A stretch of 64,000 nt of DNA from NCBI GenBank assembly GCA_025359785.1, contig JANYET010000035.1, positions 38,465 to 102,464 of the forward strand, in the 5' to 3' direction. Positions 25,595-35,261 of this stretch are shown here, one piece after another; within the stretch, counting starts at the first letter, position 1, and the number at the start of each line of letters is the position of its first letter. The notes beneath the pieces were generated by a model that had not been told where the DNA came from, did no database searches, and saw nothing but the letters and a program-made list of their open reading frames with translations. This DNA comes from Alphaproteobacteria bacterium (lineage in GTDB: Bacteria > Pseudomonadota > Alphaproteobacteria > Caulobacterales > Caulobacteraceae). The translations under genes were made by a program, and so were the position numbers.

Positions 25595-28291
25595 CTAGCG
25601 GTCCTTCTCCCGCTCGCCGAGCGCGGCCTGGGCGGCGGCCAGGCGGGCGATCGGCACGCGGTAGGCTGAGCAGCTGACGTAATCCAGGCCGAGGCTCTCG
25701 CAGAAGGCGATGGAGGCCGGGTCGCCGCCGTGCTCGCCGCAGATGCCCAGCTTGACGTCCGGGCGCTCCGCGCGGCCGCGCTCGGCGGCGATGCGGATCA
25801 GGTCGCCGACGCCCTCCTGGTCGAGACTGACGAAGGGGTCCTTCTCGAAGATGCCCTTGTCGATGTAGGCGTTGAGGAAGCGGCCGGAATCGTCGCGACT
25901 GATGCCGAAGGTGGTCTGGGTCAGGTCGTTGGTGCCGAAGGAGAAGAACTCGGCGTTCTGGGCCAGGTCGGCGGCGCGCAGCGCCGCGCGCGGCAGCTCG
26001 ACCATGGTGCCGACCATGTATTGAATGTCGAGACCCTTCTCGGCGATCACCTGTTTGGCAATCCTGTCCGTGAGTTGGCGGAGGAACTTCATTTCCTCAC
26101 CCTTGGCGACCAGGGGATGAATGATCTCGGGGATCGGCGCCGGCCGGCCGGCGGCGGCGACTTCGCAGGCGGCCTCGATGATCGCGCGGACCTGCATCTC
26201 GTAGATCTCGGGGAAGCTGACACCCAGGCGGCAGCCGCGCAGGCCGAGCATCGGATTGACCTCGTGCAGGTCCTCCACCCGGCGCTTCAGCTTCACCGGG
26301 TCGAGGCCGGAGGCGGCGGCGACCGTGGCGATATCCTCGTCGGAATGCGGCAGGAACTCGTGCAGCGGCGGGTCGAGCAGGCGGATGGTGACCGGCAGGC
26401 CCTCCATGATCCCGAACAGCTCGACGAAGTCGTCGCGCTGCATCGGCAGGATCTTGGCGAGCGCCGTGCGGCGCCCGGCCTCGTCGTCGGCCAGGATCAT
26501 CTCGCGCACGGCCTGAATCCGGGTGGGATCGAAGAACATGTGCTCGGTGCGGCAAAGGCCGATGCCCTCGGCGCCGAACTGCCGCGCCGTGGTGGCGTCG
26601 ACCGAGGTCTCGGCGTTGGCGCGGACCTTCAGGCGGCGGAAGCCATCGGCCCATTGCATCAGGGTCGCGAAGTCACCGGAAAGCTCCGGCTCGATCATCT
26701 TGACCTCGCCGGTCAGCACCTCGCCCGTCGAGCCGTCGATGGTGATGATGTCGCCGGCCCGGAAGGTGCGGCCGCGCGCCCGCATCTCGCCGGTCTTGGC
26801 GTCGATGTGCAGTTCGCCTGCGCCGGAGACGCAAGGCCGGCCCATGCCGCGCGCCACGACGGCGGCGTGGCTGGTCATGCCGCCACGGGCGGTGACGATG
26901 CCGCGGGCCGCGTCCATGCCGCGGATATCCTCCGGCGAGGTCTCCTCGCGCACCAGGATCACCGCGCCCGCCGATCCGCCCTGAATCTCGGCCTCGGCGG
27001 CGGTGAAGACGATCTTGCCGGTGGCCGCGCCCGGCGAGGCCGGCAGGCCGGTGGCGATCACCTGGCGGTCCGACGCCGGATCGATGGTCGGGTGCAGCAG
27101 CTGGTCGAGCGAGCCGGGCTCGACGCGCATCACGGCCTCTTGCCGGGTGATCAGCCCCTCGGACGCCAGGTCCACCGCGACCTTCAGCGCGGCCTTGGCC
27201 GTGCGTTTGCCGTTGCGGGTCTGCAGCATGTAGAGCCGGCCTTTTTCGACCGTGAACTCGATGTCCTGCATATCGCGGTAGTGGGTCTCGAGCTTCTCGA
27301 CCACCGCCTTGAACTGCACGAAGACGTCGGGCAGCGCCTCTTCCATCGAGGGCTTCTTCTCGCCCATTTCCTCGCGGGCGATCTTGGTCAGGGCCTGCGG
27401 CGTGCGTATGCCGGCGACCACGTCCTCGCCCTGGGCGTTGATCAGATACTCACCGTAGAGCCGGTTCTCGCCGGTCGAGGGATTGCGCGTGAAGGCGACG
27501 CCCGTGGCCGAAGTCTCGCCCATGTTGCCGAACACCATCGACTGGACGTTGACCGCCGTACCCCAGCTTTCCGGGATGTCGTGCATGCGGCGATAGAACT
27601 TCGCCCGGTCGTTCATCCAGCTGGCGAACACCGCGCCCACCGCGCCCCACAGCTGGGCCTGCGGGTCCTGCGGGAAGGCCTCGCCGAGCTCGGTCTCGAC
27701 GGCGCGCTTGTAGTCGCCGACCACCGCTTCCCAGTCGTCGGCCGACAGCGCGGTGTCGACCGTGACGTCGAGCCGTTCCTTATGCTCGTCGAGGATTTCC
27801 TCGAACATGTGGTGATCCAGGCCCAGCACCACGGCCGAGTACATCTGGATGAAGCGGCGATAGCTGTCGAAGGCGAAGCGCCGGTCGCCGGCGAGCTTCG
27901 CCAGACCCTCGACCGTCTGATCGTTGAGGCCGAGGTTGAGAACCGTGTCCATCATCCCGGGCATCGACGCCCGCGCGCCGGAGCGCACCGAGACCAGCAG
28001 CGGATTGGCGGCGTCGCCGAACGCCTTGGCGGTCTGCTGCTCGACGATCTTCAGGCCGGCGGCTACCTGGGCCGCCAGCTCGGCCGGATAGCGCCGCTCA
28101 TTGGCGTAGTAGTGGACGCAGGCCTCGGTGGTGATGGTGAACCCCGGCGGCACCGGCAGGCCCAGCGACGACATCTCGGCCAGGTTCGCGCCCTTGCCGC
28201 CGAGCAGGTCTTTCATCGAGGCGTCGCCGTCCGCGGTCCCGCCGCCAAAGGCATAGACCCAGCGCGTCAGCAGGCTCGCGTCGGACGTCAT
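25595..28291 (-). CDS. ppdK: Pyruvate, phosphate dikinase
   Basis: An 898 aa PPDK, full length. Domains in order: ATP-grasp nucleotide-binding domain (DLLGGKGANLAEMSSLGLPV at the start, SVRSGARASMPGMMDTVLNL), the phospho-His domain with GGMTSHAAVVARGMGRPC (His at about 475), and the C-terminal PEP/pyruvate TIM barrel (GIGLCRTEHMFF, LGLRGCRLG, SFGTNDLTQTTFGISRDD, GICGEHGGDP). It interconverts PEP and pyruvate with ATP or AMP plus PPi and is cytoplasmic. It follows glyS by 17 bases on the same strand. Confidence 0.98.
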   Translation of the reverse strand: MTSDASLLTRWVYAFGGGTADGDASMKDLLGGKGANLAEMSSLGLPVPPGFTITTEACVHYYANERRYPAELAAQVAAGLKIVEQQTAKAFGDAANPLLVSVRSGARASMPGMMDTVLNLGLNDQTVEGLAKLAGDRRFAFDSYRRFIQMYSAVVLGLDHHMFEEILDEHKERLDVTVDTALSADDWEAVVGDYKRAVETELGEAFPQDPQAQLWGAVGAVFASWMNDRAKFYRRMHDIPESWGTAVNVQSMVFGNMGETSATGVAFTRNPSTGENRLYGEYLINAQGEDVVAGIRTPQALTKIAREEMGEKKPSMEEALPDVFVQFKAVVEKLETHYRDMQDIEFTVEKGRLYMLQTRNGKRTAKAALKVAVDLASEGLITRQEAVMRVEPGSLDQLLHPTIDPASDRQVIATGLPASPGAATGKIVFTAAEAEIQGGSAGAVILVREETSPEDIRGMDAARGIVTARGGMTSHAAVVARGMGRPCVSGAGELHIDAKTGEMRARGRTFRAGDIITIDGSTGEVLTGEVKMIEPELSGDFATLMQWADGFRRLKVRANAETSVDATTARQFGAEGIGLCRTEHMFFDPTRIQAVREMILADDEAGRRTALAKILPMQRDDFVELFGIMEGLPVTIRLLDPPLHEFLPHSDEDIATVAAASGLDPVKLKRRVEDLHEVNPMLGLRGCRLGVSFPEIYEMQVRAIIEAACEVAAAGRPAPIPEIIHPLVAKGEEMKFLRQLTDRIAKQVIAEKGLDIQYMVGTMVELPRAALRAADLAQNAEFFSFGTNDLTQTTFGISRDDSGRFLNAYIDKGIFEKDPFVSLDQEGVGDLIRIAAERGRAERPDVKLGICGEHGGDPASIAFCESLGLDYVSCSAYRVPIARLAAAQAALGEREKDR

Positions 28292-28308
28292 CGATATCCC
28301 TCGTAATT

Positions 28309-30300
28309 CTAGCCGGTGACCTGGCCGAAATCCGCGACGCGCCCCATGGCGTCACGGACCTTCAGCAGAAGCCGCAGCCGATTCTCGCGTGCCGCTGGTA
28401 CATCGGAGTTCACTAAGACCTTGTCAAAGAAGGCGTCGACCGGCGCGCGCAGCGCCGACAGCGCCCGCATCGCGGCCTCGTAGTCTTCCGTTTCGAGCGC
28501 CTTGCCGACCTCGGCCTCCATCCGGCCGACGGCGGTGAACAACGCGCCCTCCTCGGCCGCGGCGGCCACAGGCTCGCCGCTGGGCAGCGCGCCCTTCTTC
28601 TCCTCGGCCTTGAGGATATTCACCGCGCGCTTGTAGCCGGCCAGCAGGTTCTTGCCGTCCTCGGTTCCGAGGAAGCCGGACAGCGCATTCACCTTCGCCA
28701 CGATCCGCACGAGGTCGTCGTCGCCCAGGGCGAACACGGCGTCCACCAAGTCGTGCCGCTCACCCTGCTCGCGGAGCAGCACTTTCAGGCGGTCGGCGAA
28801 GAAGGCGATCAGGTCGTCAGGCGCGAAGGCCTTGAGCGGCAGACGCGCGCCTGTCGACAAGAGGATGCGGATCACGCCCAGCGCGGCGCGACGAAGCGCG
28901 AACGGGTCGCGGCTGCCGGTGGGCTTCTCGTCGATGGCGAAGAAGCTGACAAGCGTATCCAGCTTGTCGGCCAGGGCCACGGTCGCCGCCACGGCCTGCA
29001 CCGGCACGTCGTCGGTCGGCCCCTGCGGCTTATAGTGCCAGCGGATCGCATCGACGACCTCCGGATCCAGGCCTTCTTTCTCGGCATAGTAGGCGCCCAT
29101 GACGCCCTGCAGTTCGGGGAACTCGCCGACCATGCCGGTGACCAGGTCAGCCTTGCACAGGCGCGCGGCCTGCTGGGCCTTGGCCTTGTCCGCGCCGGTA
29201 TAGGCGGCCAGTTCGCCCGCGAGCGCCACGATTCGCTCCACGCGCTCGTAAAGCGTGCCGAGCTTGGCGTGGAAGGTGACGCCCTTCAGCTTCTCCAGCC
29301 GGTCTTCCAGCTTGGTCTTCTGGTCCTCGTCCCAGAAGAACCGGGCGTCGGACAGGCGCGCCGATAGCACCTTGGCGTTGCCGGCCGCGATGGTCTTGCC
29401 GCCGTCAGCCGCCTCGACATTGGCCACCGTGACAAAGTGCGGGACCAGCGCGCCGGTCGCCGGATCGCGGACCGCGAAATACTTCTGGTGGGTGCGCATG
29501 GAGGTTCGGATCACCTCCGGCGGCAGGTCGAGGAAATCTGGGTCCATGTCCCCTAGGATCGGGGTCGGCCATTCGGCCAGGCCCGCCACCTCGTCCAGCA
29601 GGCCGTCGTCCTCGACCAGCTCGAAATTGCGCGCGAAGCAGAGCGTGCGCGCCGCGTCCAAGATCCGCGCCTTGCGTTCCTCGGCATCGAGCACCACGAA
29701 ATGCTCGGCCAGGCCGTCGGCGTATTCGTCGAAATTGCGCGCCCAGAACGGCTTGGCCGAGCCCATGAACCGGTGGCCCTCGGTGTAGTCGCCGCTTTCG
29801 ACGCCATCCACCTGGAAGGGCACGATGGCGCCGTCGAACACACAGAGGATGCGCTTCAGGGGACGCACCCACTTCAGCGTGCCTCGGCCCCAGGTCATCG
29901 ACTTGGGCCAGGGGAAATTGCGCACGATGCCGTCGACCATCTCCGCGACGATGTCCGGCGTCGGACGGCCGGCCTTGTGGATATGGGCGAAGTAGACCCC
30001 GTCCCGCTCGGTCAGCTGATCGCGGGTCAGGCCGGTGGAGCGCAGGAAGCCCTCGATGGCCTGGTCCGGCGAGCCGACGCGGGGCCCCTTGCGCTCCTCG
30101 TGCCGCTCGGCCTGCGCCGCCGCCAGACCTTCGACCACCAGCGTCAGGCGCCTGGGCCCCGCGAAGGTCTTTAGGGCCTCGGGCAGAAGGCCCTCAGCGG
30201 CCAGCCGCTCGCGCGCCATGCGTTCCAGATCGCGGGCGGCGTTCGCCTGCATCCGCGCGGGGATTTCTTCGGAGAACAGTTCGAGGAGAAGTTGCGGCAT
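28309..30300 (-). CDS. glyS: Glycyl-tRNA synthetase beta subunit
   Basis: A 663 aa GlyRS beta chain (starts [21 protein letters not shown]; contains FAGPRRLTLVVEGL, FLDLPPEVIRTSMRTHQKYF and DPFALRRAALGVIRILL). It works with GlyQ in the alpha2beta2 enzyme charging tRNA-Gly. The start codon overlaps the stop of the preceding DUF2314-like gene by one base (TAATG), giving tight translational coupling. The length is slightly below the E. coli subunit (689 aa). Confidence 0.98.
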   Translation of the reverse strand: MPQLLLELFSEEIPARMQANAARDLERMARERLAAEGLLPEALKTFAGPRRLTLVVEGLAAAQAERHEERKGPRVGSPDQAIEGFLRSTGLTRDQLTERDGVYFAHIHKAGRPTPDIVAEMVDGIVRNFPWPKSMTWGRGTLKWVRPLKRILCVFDGAIVPFQVDGVESGDYTEGHRFMGSAKPFWARNFDEYADGLAEHFVVLDAEERKARILDAARTLCFARNFELVEDDGLLDEVAGLAEWPTPILGDMDPDFLDLPPEVIRTSMRTHQKYFAVRDPATGALVPHFVTVANVEAADGGKTIAAGNAKVLSARLSDARFFWDEDQKTKLEDRLEKLKGVTFHAKLGTLYERVERIVALAGELAAYTGADKAKAQQAARLCKADLVTGMVGEFPELQGVMGAYYAEKEGLDPEVVDAIRWHYKPQGPTDDVPVQAVAATVALADKLDTLVSFFAIDEKPTGSRDPFALRRAALGVIRILLSTGARLPLKAFAPDDLIAFFADRLKVLLREQGERHDLVDAVFALGDDDLVRIVAKVNALSGFLGTEDGKNLLAGYKRAVNILKAEEKKGALPSGEPVAAAAEEGALFTAVGRMEAEVGKALETEDYEAAMRALSALRAPVDAFFDKVLVNSDVPAARENRLRLLLKVRDAMGRVADFGQVTG

Positions 30301-30809
30301 TAGTGAACGCCCGGCTCAAGAGGCGTCGGCGAAAGACTTCCGCCCTCTTCTCGTTGCCTCTTTGCGTCAGCGGTCCGCAGCAAGATACGAGTCGTGAATT
30401 GACCGAAATACTTGCCGCCCCTGAGGTAGGACCAATCCACAATCCTGATGGTGGGGAGGGTGAATTCCTGGCCTGCTCGGACGCTTGGCACGTCCTCTGG
30501 GTCATTCAGGAGGATACCGCGCACCGTGGTGGCGCTGTGATCTTCCACGGCCATCCAGAAGAATTCGATGCCACCGTGTTGCGTGGGAAAACCCACCTTC
30601 ACCAATGGCTGGTTGAAGCCGCTCGGATGCGAGTCGACCTTGGCCCAGAATTGCGGGAGCGTTCTGCGGGCCTCGGCGATAGCCGGCTTCATGCTGGTGT
30701 CGTTTCGGGGCAACCAAACCGCCCGGTCAGGTTCGGAAGACGCTGTATTGGCAATAACCAGGGCAGCGAGCCCGAGGGCTCCCGCTAAGCTCGAAGAAAC
30801 CGTTCTCAC
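30300..30809 (-). CDS. Secreted DUF2314-like protein inserted between glyQ and glyS
   Basis: A 169 aa protein with a signal peptide ([21 protein letters not shown]). The mature part, [20 protein letters not shown] ... [20 protein letters not shown] ... [20 protein letters not shown], matches the DUF2314 pattern (early A-R-x-T-L-P-x-F, then an EF-W-V and D-W segment). Function unknown. The GTG start overlaps the glyQ stop by four bases and its stop overlaps the glyS ATG by one base. Codon use is less GC-biased than in its neighbours, so it may be a later insertion. Confidence 0.8.
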   Translation of the reverse strand: MRTVSSSLAGALGLAALVIANTASSEPDRAVWLPRNDTSMKPAIAEARRTLPQFWAKVDSHPSGFNQPLVKVGFPTQHGGIEFFWMAVEDHSATTVRGILLNDPEDVPSVRAGQEFTLPTIRIVDWSYLRGGKYFGQFTTRILLRTADAKRQREEGGSLSPTPLEPGVH

Positions 30810-31705
30810 GCGTTCCCGCCTTCATTCGCGACCCAGGCTTCGGCGCACATCTTGGTGAGATCGCGGATGCGGCCGATGTAGCTCTGGCGTTCGGCGACGG
30901 CGATGGCGCCGCGGCTGTCCATCTTGTTGAACAGGTGGCTGGCTTTCAGCACGTGGTCGTAGGCCGGCAGGACGATGGCCTGACCCTGCGGCCCCTTCAT
31001 CGCCAGCAGCCGGGGCACCTCGGCCTCCATGTCTTCGAATTCACGCTTCAGCATGTCGACGTCATAGCCGTGGAAATTGGCCTGCGACTGCTGGCGCTCG
31101 TTTTCCAGGAAGACCTCGCCATAGGTCATCGGCGCCGGGCCATCCGGATCGTTGAAGGCCAGCTTGGTGAAGTGGTCGACGTCCTGCAGGTACATGGCCA
31201 GACGCTCCAGGCCATAGGTCAGCTCGCCTGCCACCGGCCAGACGTCGAGGCCGCCGACCTGCTGGAAATAGGTGTATTGGCTGACCTCGGCGCCGTCGCA
31301 CCAGACCTCCCAGCCCAGCCCCCAGGCGCCGACGGTGGGGTTTTCCCAGTCGTCCTCGACGAAGCGGATGTCGTGCAGGCGAAGGTCCAGGCCGATGGCC
31401 GCGAGGCTGCCCAGGTACAGGTCCTGCATGTTCTCCGGGTTCGGCTTCAGGATCACCTGATACTGATAGTAGTGCTGCAGCCGGTTGGGGTTCTCGCCGT
31501 AGCGACCGTCCGCCGGGCGCCGCGAGGGCTGTACGTAGGCCGCCCGCCACGGCTTCGGCCCCAAAGCGCGCAGCACCGTGGCGGGGTGGAGCGTGCCCGC
31601 GCCCACCTCGATATCGTGCGGCTGCAGGATCACACAGCCCTGCTGGCTCCAATAGTCGTGCAGCTTCAGGATCAGGTCCTGAAACGAAAGCGGCTTATCC
31701 GTCAT
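30806..31705 (-). CDS. glyQ: Glycyl-tRNA synthetase alpha subunit
   Basis: A 299 aa GlyRS alpha chain, the catalytic core: starts [20 protein letters not shown], with [40 protein letters not shown] and [19 protein letters not shown], all strongly conserved class II synthetase segments. The ATG at 31705 gives the usual N-terminus. It heads the operon glyQ, DUF2314-like, glyS, ppdK on the minus strand. Confidence 0.98.
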   Translation of the reverse strand: MTDKPLSFQDLILKLHDYWSQQGCVILQPHDIEVGAGTLHPATVLRALGPKPWRAAYVQPSRRPADGRYGENPNRLQHYYQYQVILKPNPENMQDLYLGSLAAIGLDLRLHDIRFVEDDWENPTVGAWGLGWEVWCDGAEVSQYTYFQQVGGLDVWPVAGELTYGLERLAMYLQDVDHFTKLAFNDPDGPAPMTYGEVFLENERQQSQANFHGYDVDMLKREFEDMEAEVPRLLAMKGPQGQAIVLPAYDHVLKASHLFNKMDSRGAIAVAERQSYIGRIRDLTKMCAEAWVANEGGNA

Positions 31706-31739
31706 GGGAGCTTTAGCTTTTGGGGCTGTTCGCAGGCGC

Positions 31740-31773
31740 AAAAAAAGTCGGCGGACCATAGGGCCCGCCGACT
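31740..31773 (-). terminator. Intrinsic terminator upstream of glyQ
   Basis: AGTCGGCGG (31746-31754) and CCGCCGACT (31765-31773) form a perfect 9-bp stem; on the minus strand seven T residues follow (31746-31740). It ends transcription from the small secreted protein gene at 31814-32113, so glyQ needs its own promoter in the 35 bases that remain. Confidence 0.9.
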
Positions 31774-31813
31774 TCCGCTTCAACCCGCCCAGAAGGGCAG
31801 ACGAAGACCTTTA

Positions 31814-32113
31814 TCAGTTGCCCTTCGGCGCCGTGCGCTTACCGGCGTTGGACATCGGCGCGCCGTACTTGGCGCGGTTCTCCGGCGTATCGGCCACCGG
31901 GCCATTGGTGGTCAGCGTGCTGGTCACCGAGGCGCCCGACGCATCGGTCGTGGTCACCGAGGTCGAGGTGGCGGCGCCAGTGGCGGCCGGAGCCGGCATC
32001 TGCGCCGGCATCACGGCCGTCGTGGTGGTGGTCGTGGTGGTCTGTTGCGCGCAGGCCGCGCCGCCGATCAGAGCGGTCGCGGCGACGGCGGTCAGCATGT
32101 GGACGATCTTCAT
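31814..32113 (-). CDS. Small secreted Thr-rich protein
   Basis: A 99 aa precursor: signal peptide (MKIVHMLTAVAATALIGGAA), then a run of eight Thr after CAQQ, followed by Ala/Thr/Ser-rich sequence (TSTSVTTTDASGASVTSTLT) and a basic tail (YGAPMSNAGKRTAPKGN). The cysteine after GGAA could be a lipobox residue (GGAAC). Low complexity makes the family unidentifiable. I used the ATG at 32113, ten codons inside the longest frame, because it starts the signal peptide and has GGAG upstream. Confidence 0.7.
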   Translation of the reverse strand: MKIVHMLTAVAATALIGGAACAQQTTTTTTTTAVMPAQMPAPAATGAATSTSVTTTDASGASVTSTLTTNGPVADTPENRAKYGAPMSNAGKRTAPKGN

Positions 32114-32169
32114 GGCGGGGGTCTCCGGTTGCCTTGTCGGCAATTAGAAAGCCCCACACCAGTGAAGGT

Positions 32170-32850
32170 TCATTTCTTCTTCTTTTTCGCCGGGGCCTTG
32201 GCGGCCTTGGGCGGCGCCGCGGCGGCCGTCGCGGGCTCGGGCGCGGCGGCGGCGGCCGGTTCCGGATCGGGCAGCTTGGCCGGCACGGAGCCCGCGATCA
32301 TCAGGGCGTCGACCACATGGATGATGCCGTTGGAGGTCATCACGTCGGCCTGGACGATGTTGGCGTTGTCGGCCTTGAAGGTCTCGCCCACGCCGTCCAG
32401 CACGATCTGGTCGCCAGCGCCCGACGGCCAGGGGCCATGGGTGCCCTTGATCTTGGAAGAGTCGATCTTGGCGTTGATCACATAGTGCAGCAGCATCTTC
32501 TGCAGGCCGGCCTTGTCGGCGGCCAAGCTGTCGAGCTTCGCCTGCGGGAAGGCGGTGTCGTTGGGTGCGAAGACCGTCAGGCCCGGGCTGGATTTCAGCA
32601 GCGCCGACAGGTTCACCGTGTCGAGCGCCTTCACGAAGACGCTGAACTGAGCATTGGTGCGCAGCGTGGTGATCAGGTCGCCGTTGGGGGCGAGCTTCGA
32701 GCCGGCCATCGGCGCGGCGGCCGGCATCGCGGCGGGCGCGGCAGCGGGCGTCTGGGCTGCAGGGGTTTGGGCTGCAGGAGTCTGGGCCAGCGCGGCGCCG
32801 GCGATCAGGGAAACGGCCGCGGCCGCGGTCAGCAAACGATGGATCGGCAT
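32170..32850 (-). CDS. Secreted fasciclin-domain protein
   Basis: A 226 aa protein: signal peptide (MPIHRLLTAAAAVSLIAGAALA), a linker of QTPAA repeats and Ala/Pro (about 23-50), one fasciclin (FAS1) domain (FSVFVKALDTVNLSALLKSS, LTVFAPNDTAFPQ, LLHYVINAKID, NGIIHVVDALMI) and a C-terminal Ala/Pro tail ending in Lys5. FAS1 domains mediate adhesion or polysaccharide contact outside the cell. The Lys-rich tail may bind the cell envelope. It has the same orientation as the Thr-rich gene, with a gap of about 55 bases. Confidence 0.9.
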   Translation of the reverse strand: MPIHRLLTAAAAVSLIAGAALAQTPAAQTPAAQTPAAAPAAMPAAAPMAGSKLAPNGDLITTLRTNAQFSVFVKALDTVNLSALLKSSPGLTVFAPNDTAFPQAKLDSLAADKAGLQKMLLHYVINAKIDSSKIKGTHGPWPSGAGDQIVLDGVGETFKADNANIVQADVMTSNGIIHVVDALMIAGSVPAKLPDPEPAAAAAPEPATAAAAPPKAAKAPAKKKKK

Positions 32851-33579
<729 letters not shown>

Positions 33580-33604
33580 CGATCAAGAACAAGGGACATT
33601 TGAA

Positions 33605-35053
33605 ATGAAGTTCATCGGATTGAAAAGGCTGGCGGGCCTGGCCCTGGCCGCCGCGGTGATCGGGGGTCCGCTGGCCGGATCCGCCGTCGCCCAAACCGCC
33701 GCCGCGCCGGCCGCGGCCGCGCCGGTCGCCGCGGCTCCCGCTGCGACGCCCGCGCCTGAGGCGGCTGCGCCCGCCGCCGCCGCACCGGCTGCCGCGGCCC
33801 CGGCCGCTGCGCCGACGCCGCCCAAGATCGACACCGGCGACACCGCCTGGATGCTCACCTCCTCGGTGCTGGTGCTGATGATGACCATCCCGGGCCTGGC
33901 GCTCTTCTATGCGGGCATGGTGCGCAAGAAGAATATCCTGGCCACCCTGGCCCAGAGCTTCGCGGCGACCGCGCTGATCACCGTGCTTTGGATGGTGATC
34001 GGCTATTCGATCGCCTTCACCGACGGGGGCAAGAACCAGGCCTTCATCGGCGGGGTAAAGTACCTGCTGCTCGGACCCATGGGCCTGAACTCGACCAGCG
34101 CGCTGGCCGCCACCATCCCTGAATCCGTCTACATGTTCTTCCAGATGACCTTCGCGATCATCACCCCGGCGCTGATCGCCGGCGCGCTGGCTGACCGGAT
34201 GAAATTCTCGGCCTTCCTCGCCTTCATGGGCGCCTGGCTGCTGCTGGTCTACTGCCCGATCGCCCACTGGGTCTGGGGCGGCGGCTGGCTCGGGACCATG
34301 GGCGCGCTGGACTACGCCGGCGGCACCGTCGTTCACCTGAACGCCGGCACCGCGGGCCTGGTGGCGGCCCTGATGCTGGGCAAGCGCAAGGGCCTCGGGA
34401 CCGAGAACATGGCTCCGCACAACCTGGCCTACAGCGTCATCGGCGCCTCGCTGCTGTGGGTCGGCTGGTTCGGCTTCAACGCCGGCTCGGCCGTCACCTC
34501 CAACGTGAACGCCGGCATGGCGGCCGTGGCGACCCAGGTCGCCACAGCCGGCGCGGCGCTCGCCTGGATGTTCGCCGAGTGGATCATCGCCAAGAAACCC
34601 TCGGTCCTGGGCATGGTCTCCGGCGCCGTCGCCGGTCTCGTGGCCATCACCCCGGCCTCGGGCTTCGTGACGCCGGGCGACGCCCTGATCATCGGCGTGA
34701 TCGCCGGTGTGGTCTGCTACATCTCGGCGGTCCACGTGAAGAAGATGTTCGGCTACGACGACGCCCTGGACGCCTGGGGCGTGCACGGGGTGGGCGGCGC
34801 ACTCGGCGCGCTGCTGACCGGGGTGTTCGCTTCCAACGCGATCAACTCGCTGGCCAAGGGTGGCGTCCACGACGGCAACTGGGCGCAGATGAAGCTCCAG
34901 TTCATCGATGTCGGCGCGACCTTCGCCTACTGCGGGATCGTCACCTTCGTGATCCTGCTGGTGATCAAATACACGATCGGCCTTCGGGTCTCCGAAGAGG
35001 TCGAGGTCGAGGGTCTCGATATCAACCTCCACGGCGAGATCGTGCACGGCTAA
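33605..35053 (+). CDS. amtB: Ammonium transporter
   Basis: A 482 aa Amt channel. A signal-peptide-like N-terminus is followed by a long Ala/Pro-rich stretch (residues about 30-75) and then eleven membrane helices. Conserved segments: PGLALFYAGMVRKKN, YMFFQMTFAIITPALIAGA, HWVWGGGWLG, GGTVVHLNAGTAGLVAAL, and DALDAWGVHGVGGALGALL, which include the twin pore histidines. It moves ammonium across the inner membrane under GlnK control. An intrinsic terminator follows within 25 bases. Confidence 0.97.
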   Translation: MKFIGLKRLAGLALAAAVIGGPLAGSAVAQTAAAPAAAAPVAAAPAATPAPEAAAPAAAAPAAAAPAAAPTPPKIDTGDTAWMLTSSVLVLMMTIPGLALFYAGMVRKKNILATLAQSFAATALITVLWMVIGYSIAFTDGGKNQAFIGGVKYLLLGPMGLNSTSALAATIPESVYMFFQMTFAIITPALIAGALADRMKFSAFLAFMGAWLLLVYCPIAHWVWGGGWLGTMGALDYAGGTVVHLNAGTAGLVAALMLGKRKGLGTENMAPHNLAYSVIGASLLWVGWFGFNAGSAVTSNVNAGMAAVATQVATAGAALAWMFAEWIIAKKPSVLGMVSGAVAGLVAITPASGFVTPGDALIIGVIAGVVCYISAVHVKKMFGYDDALDAWGVHGVGGALGALLTGVFASNAINSLAKGGVHDGNWAQMKLQFIDVGATFAYCGIVTFVILLVIKYTIGLRVSEEVEVEGLDINLHGEIVHG

Positions 35054-35075
35054 ACTCAGTAAGCGTAGCCTACGG

Positions 35076-35104
35076 AACGGGGGTCCTTCGGGGCCCCCGT
35101 TTTC
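35076..35104 (+). terminator. Intrinsic terminator of glnK-amtB
   Basis: AACGGGGGTCC (35076-35086) and GGGCCCCCGTT (35091-35101) pair around a TTCG tetraloop with one T-G pair; the stem runs into TTTT. It lies 23 bases after the amtB stop. Confidence 0.92.
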
Positions 35105-35154
35105 GTTTGGAGGTTCAGGTAAAGTCCACGGAGCGGACGCTCCCGAATCTAGAA

Positions 35155-35209
35155 CCGCGGATTTCACGGAAAGCGCTGCGGCCATCCGTGAGATCCGTGA
35201 AATCCGTGG
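35155..35209. repeat. Inverted repeat with ATTTCACGGA units
   Basis: CCGCGGATTTCACGGA (35155-35170) and TCCGTGAAATCCGTGG (35194-35209) match as an inverted pair in 15 of 16 positions, with a further ATCCGTGA unit between them (35184-35191). It sits in the convergent gap between amtB and ispE. Similar 'ATTTCACGGAT' units occur as dispersed intergenic repeats in many proteobacteria. Confidence 0.65.
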
Positions 35210-35261
35210 CCATATTCTATTCTGACCGAGTTGGCCGCCGCATGGGCCTCGGCAGATCTCG

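Noticed and set aside
25730..28306. 858 aa open frame on the plus strand
   Set aside because: Antisense shadow of ppdK in high-GC DNA; the peptide has no family features and ppdK is unmistakable.
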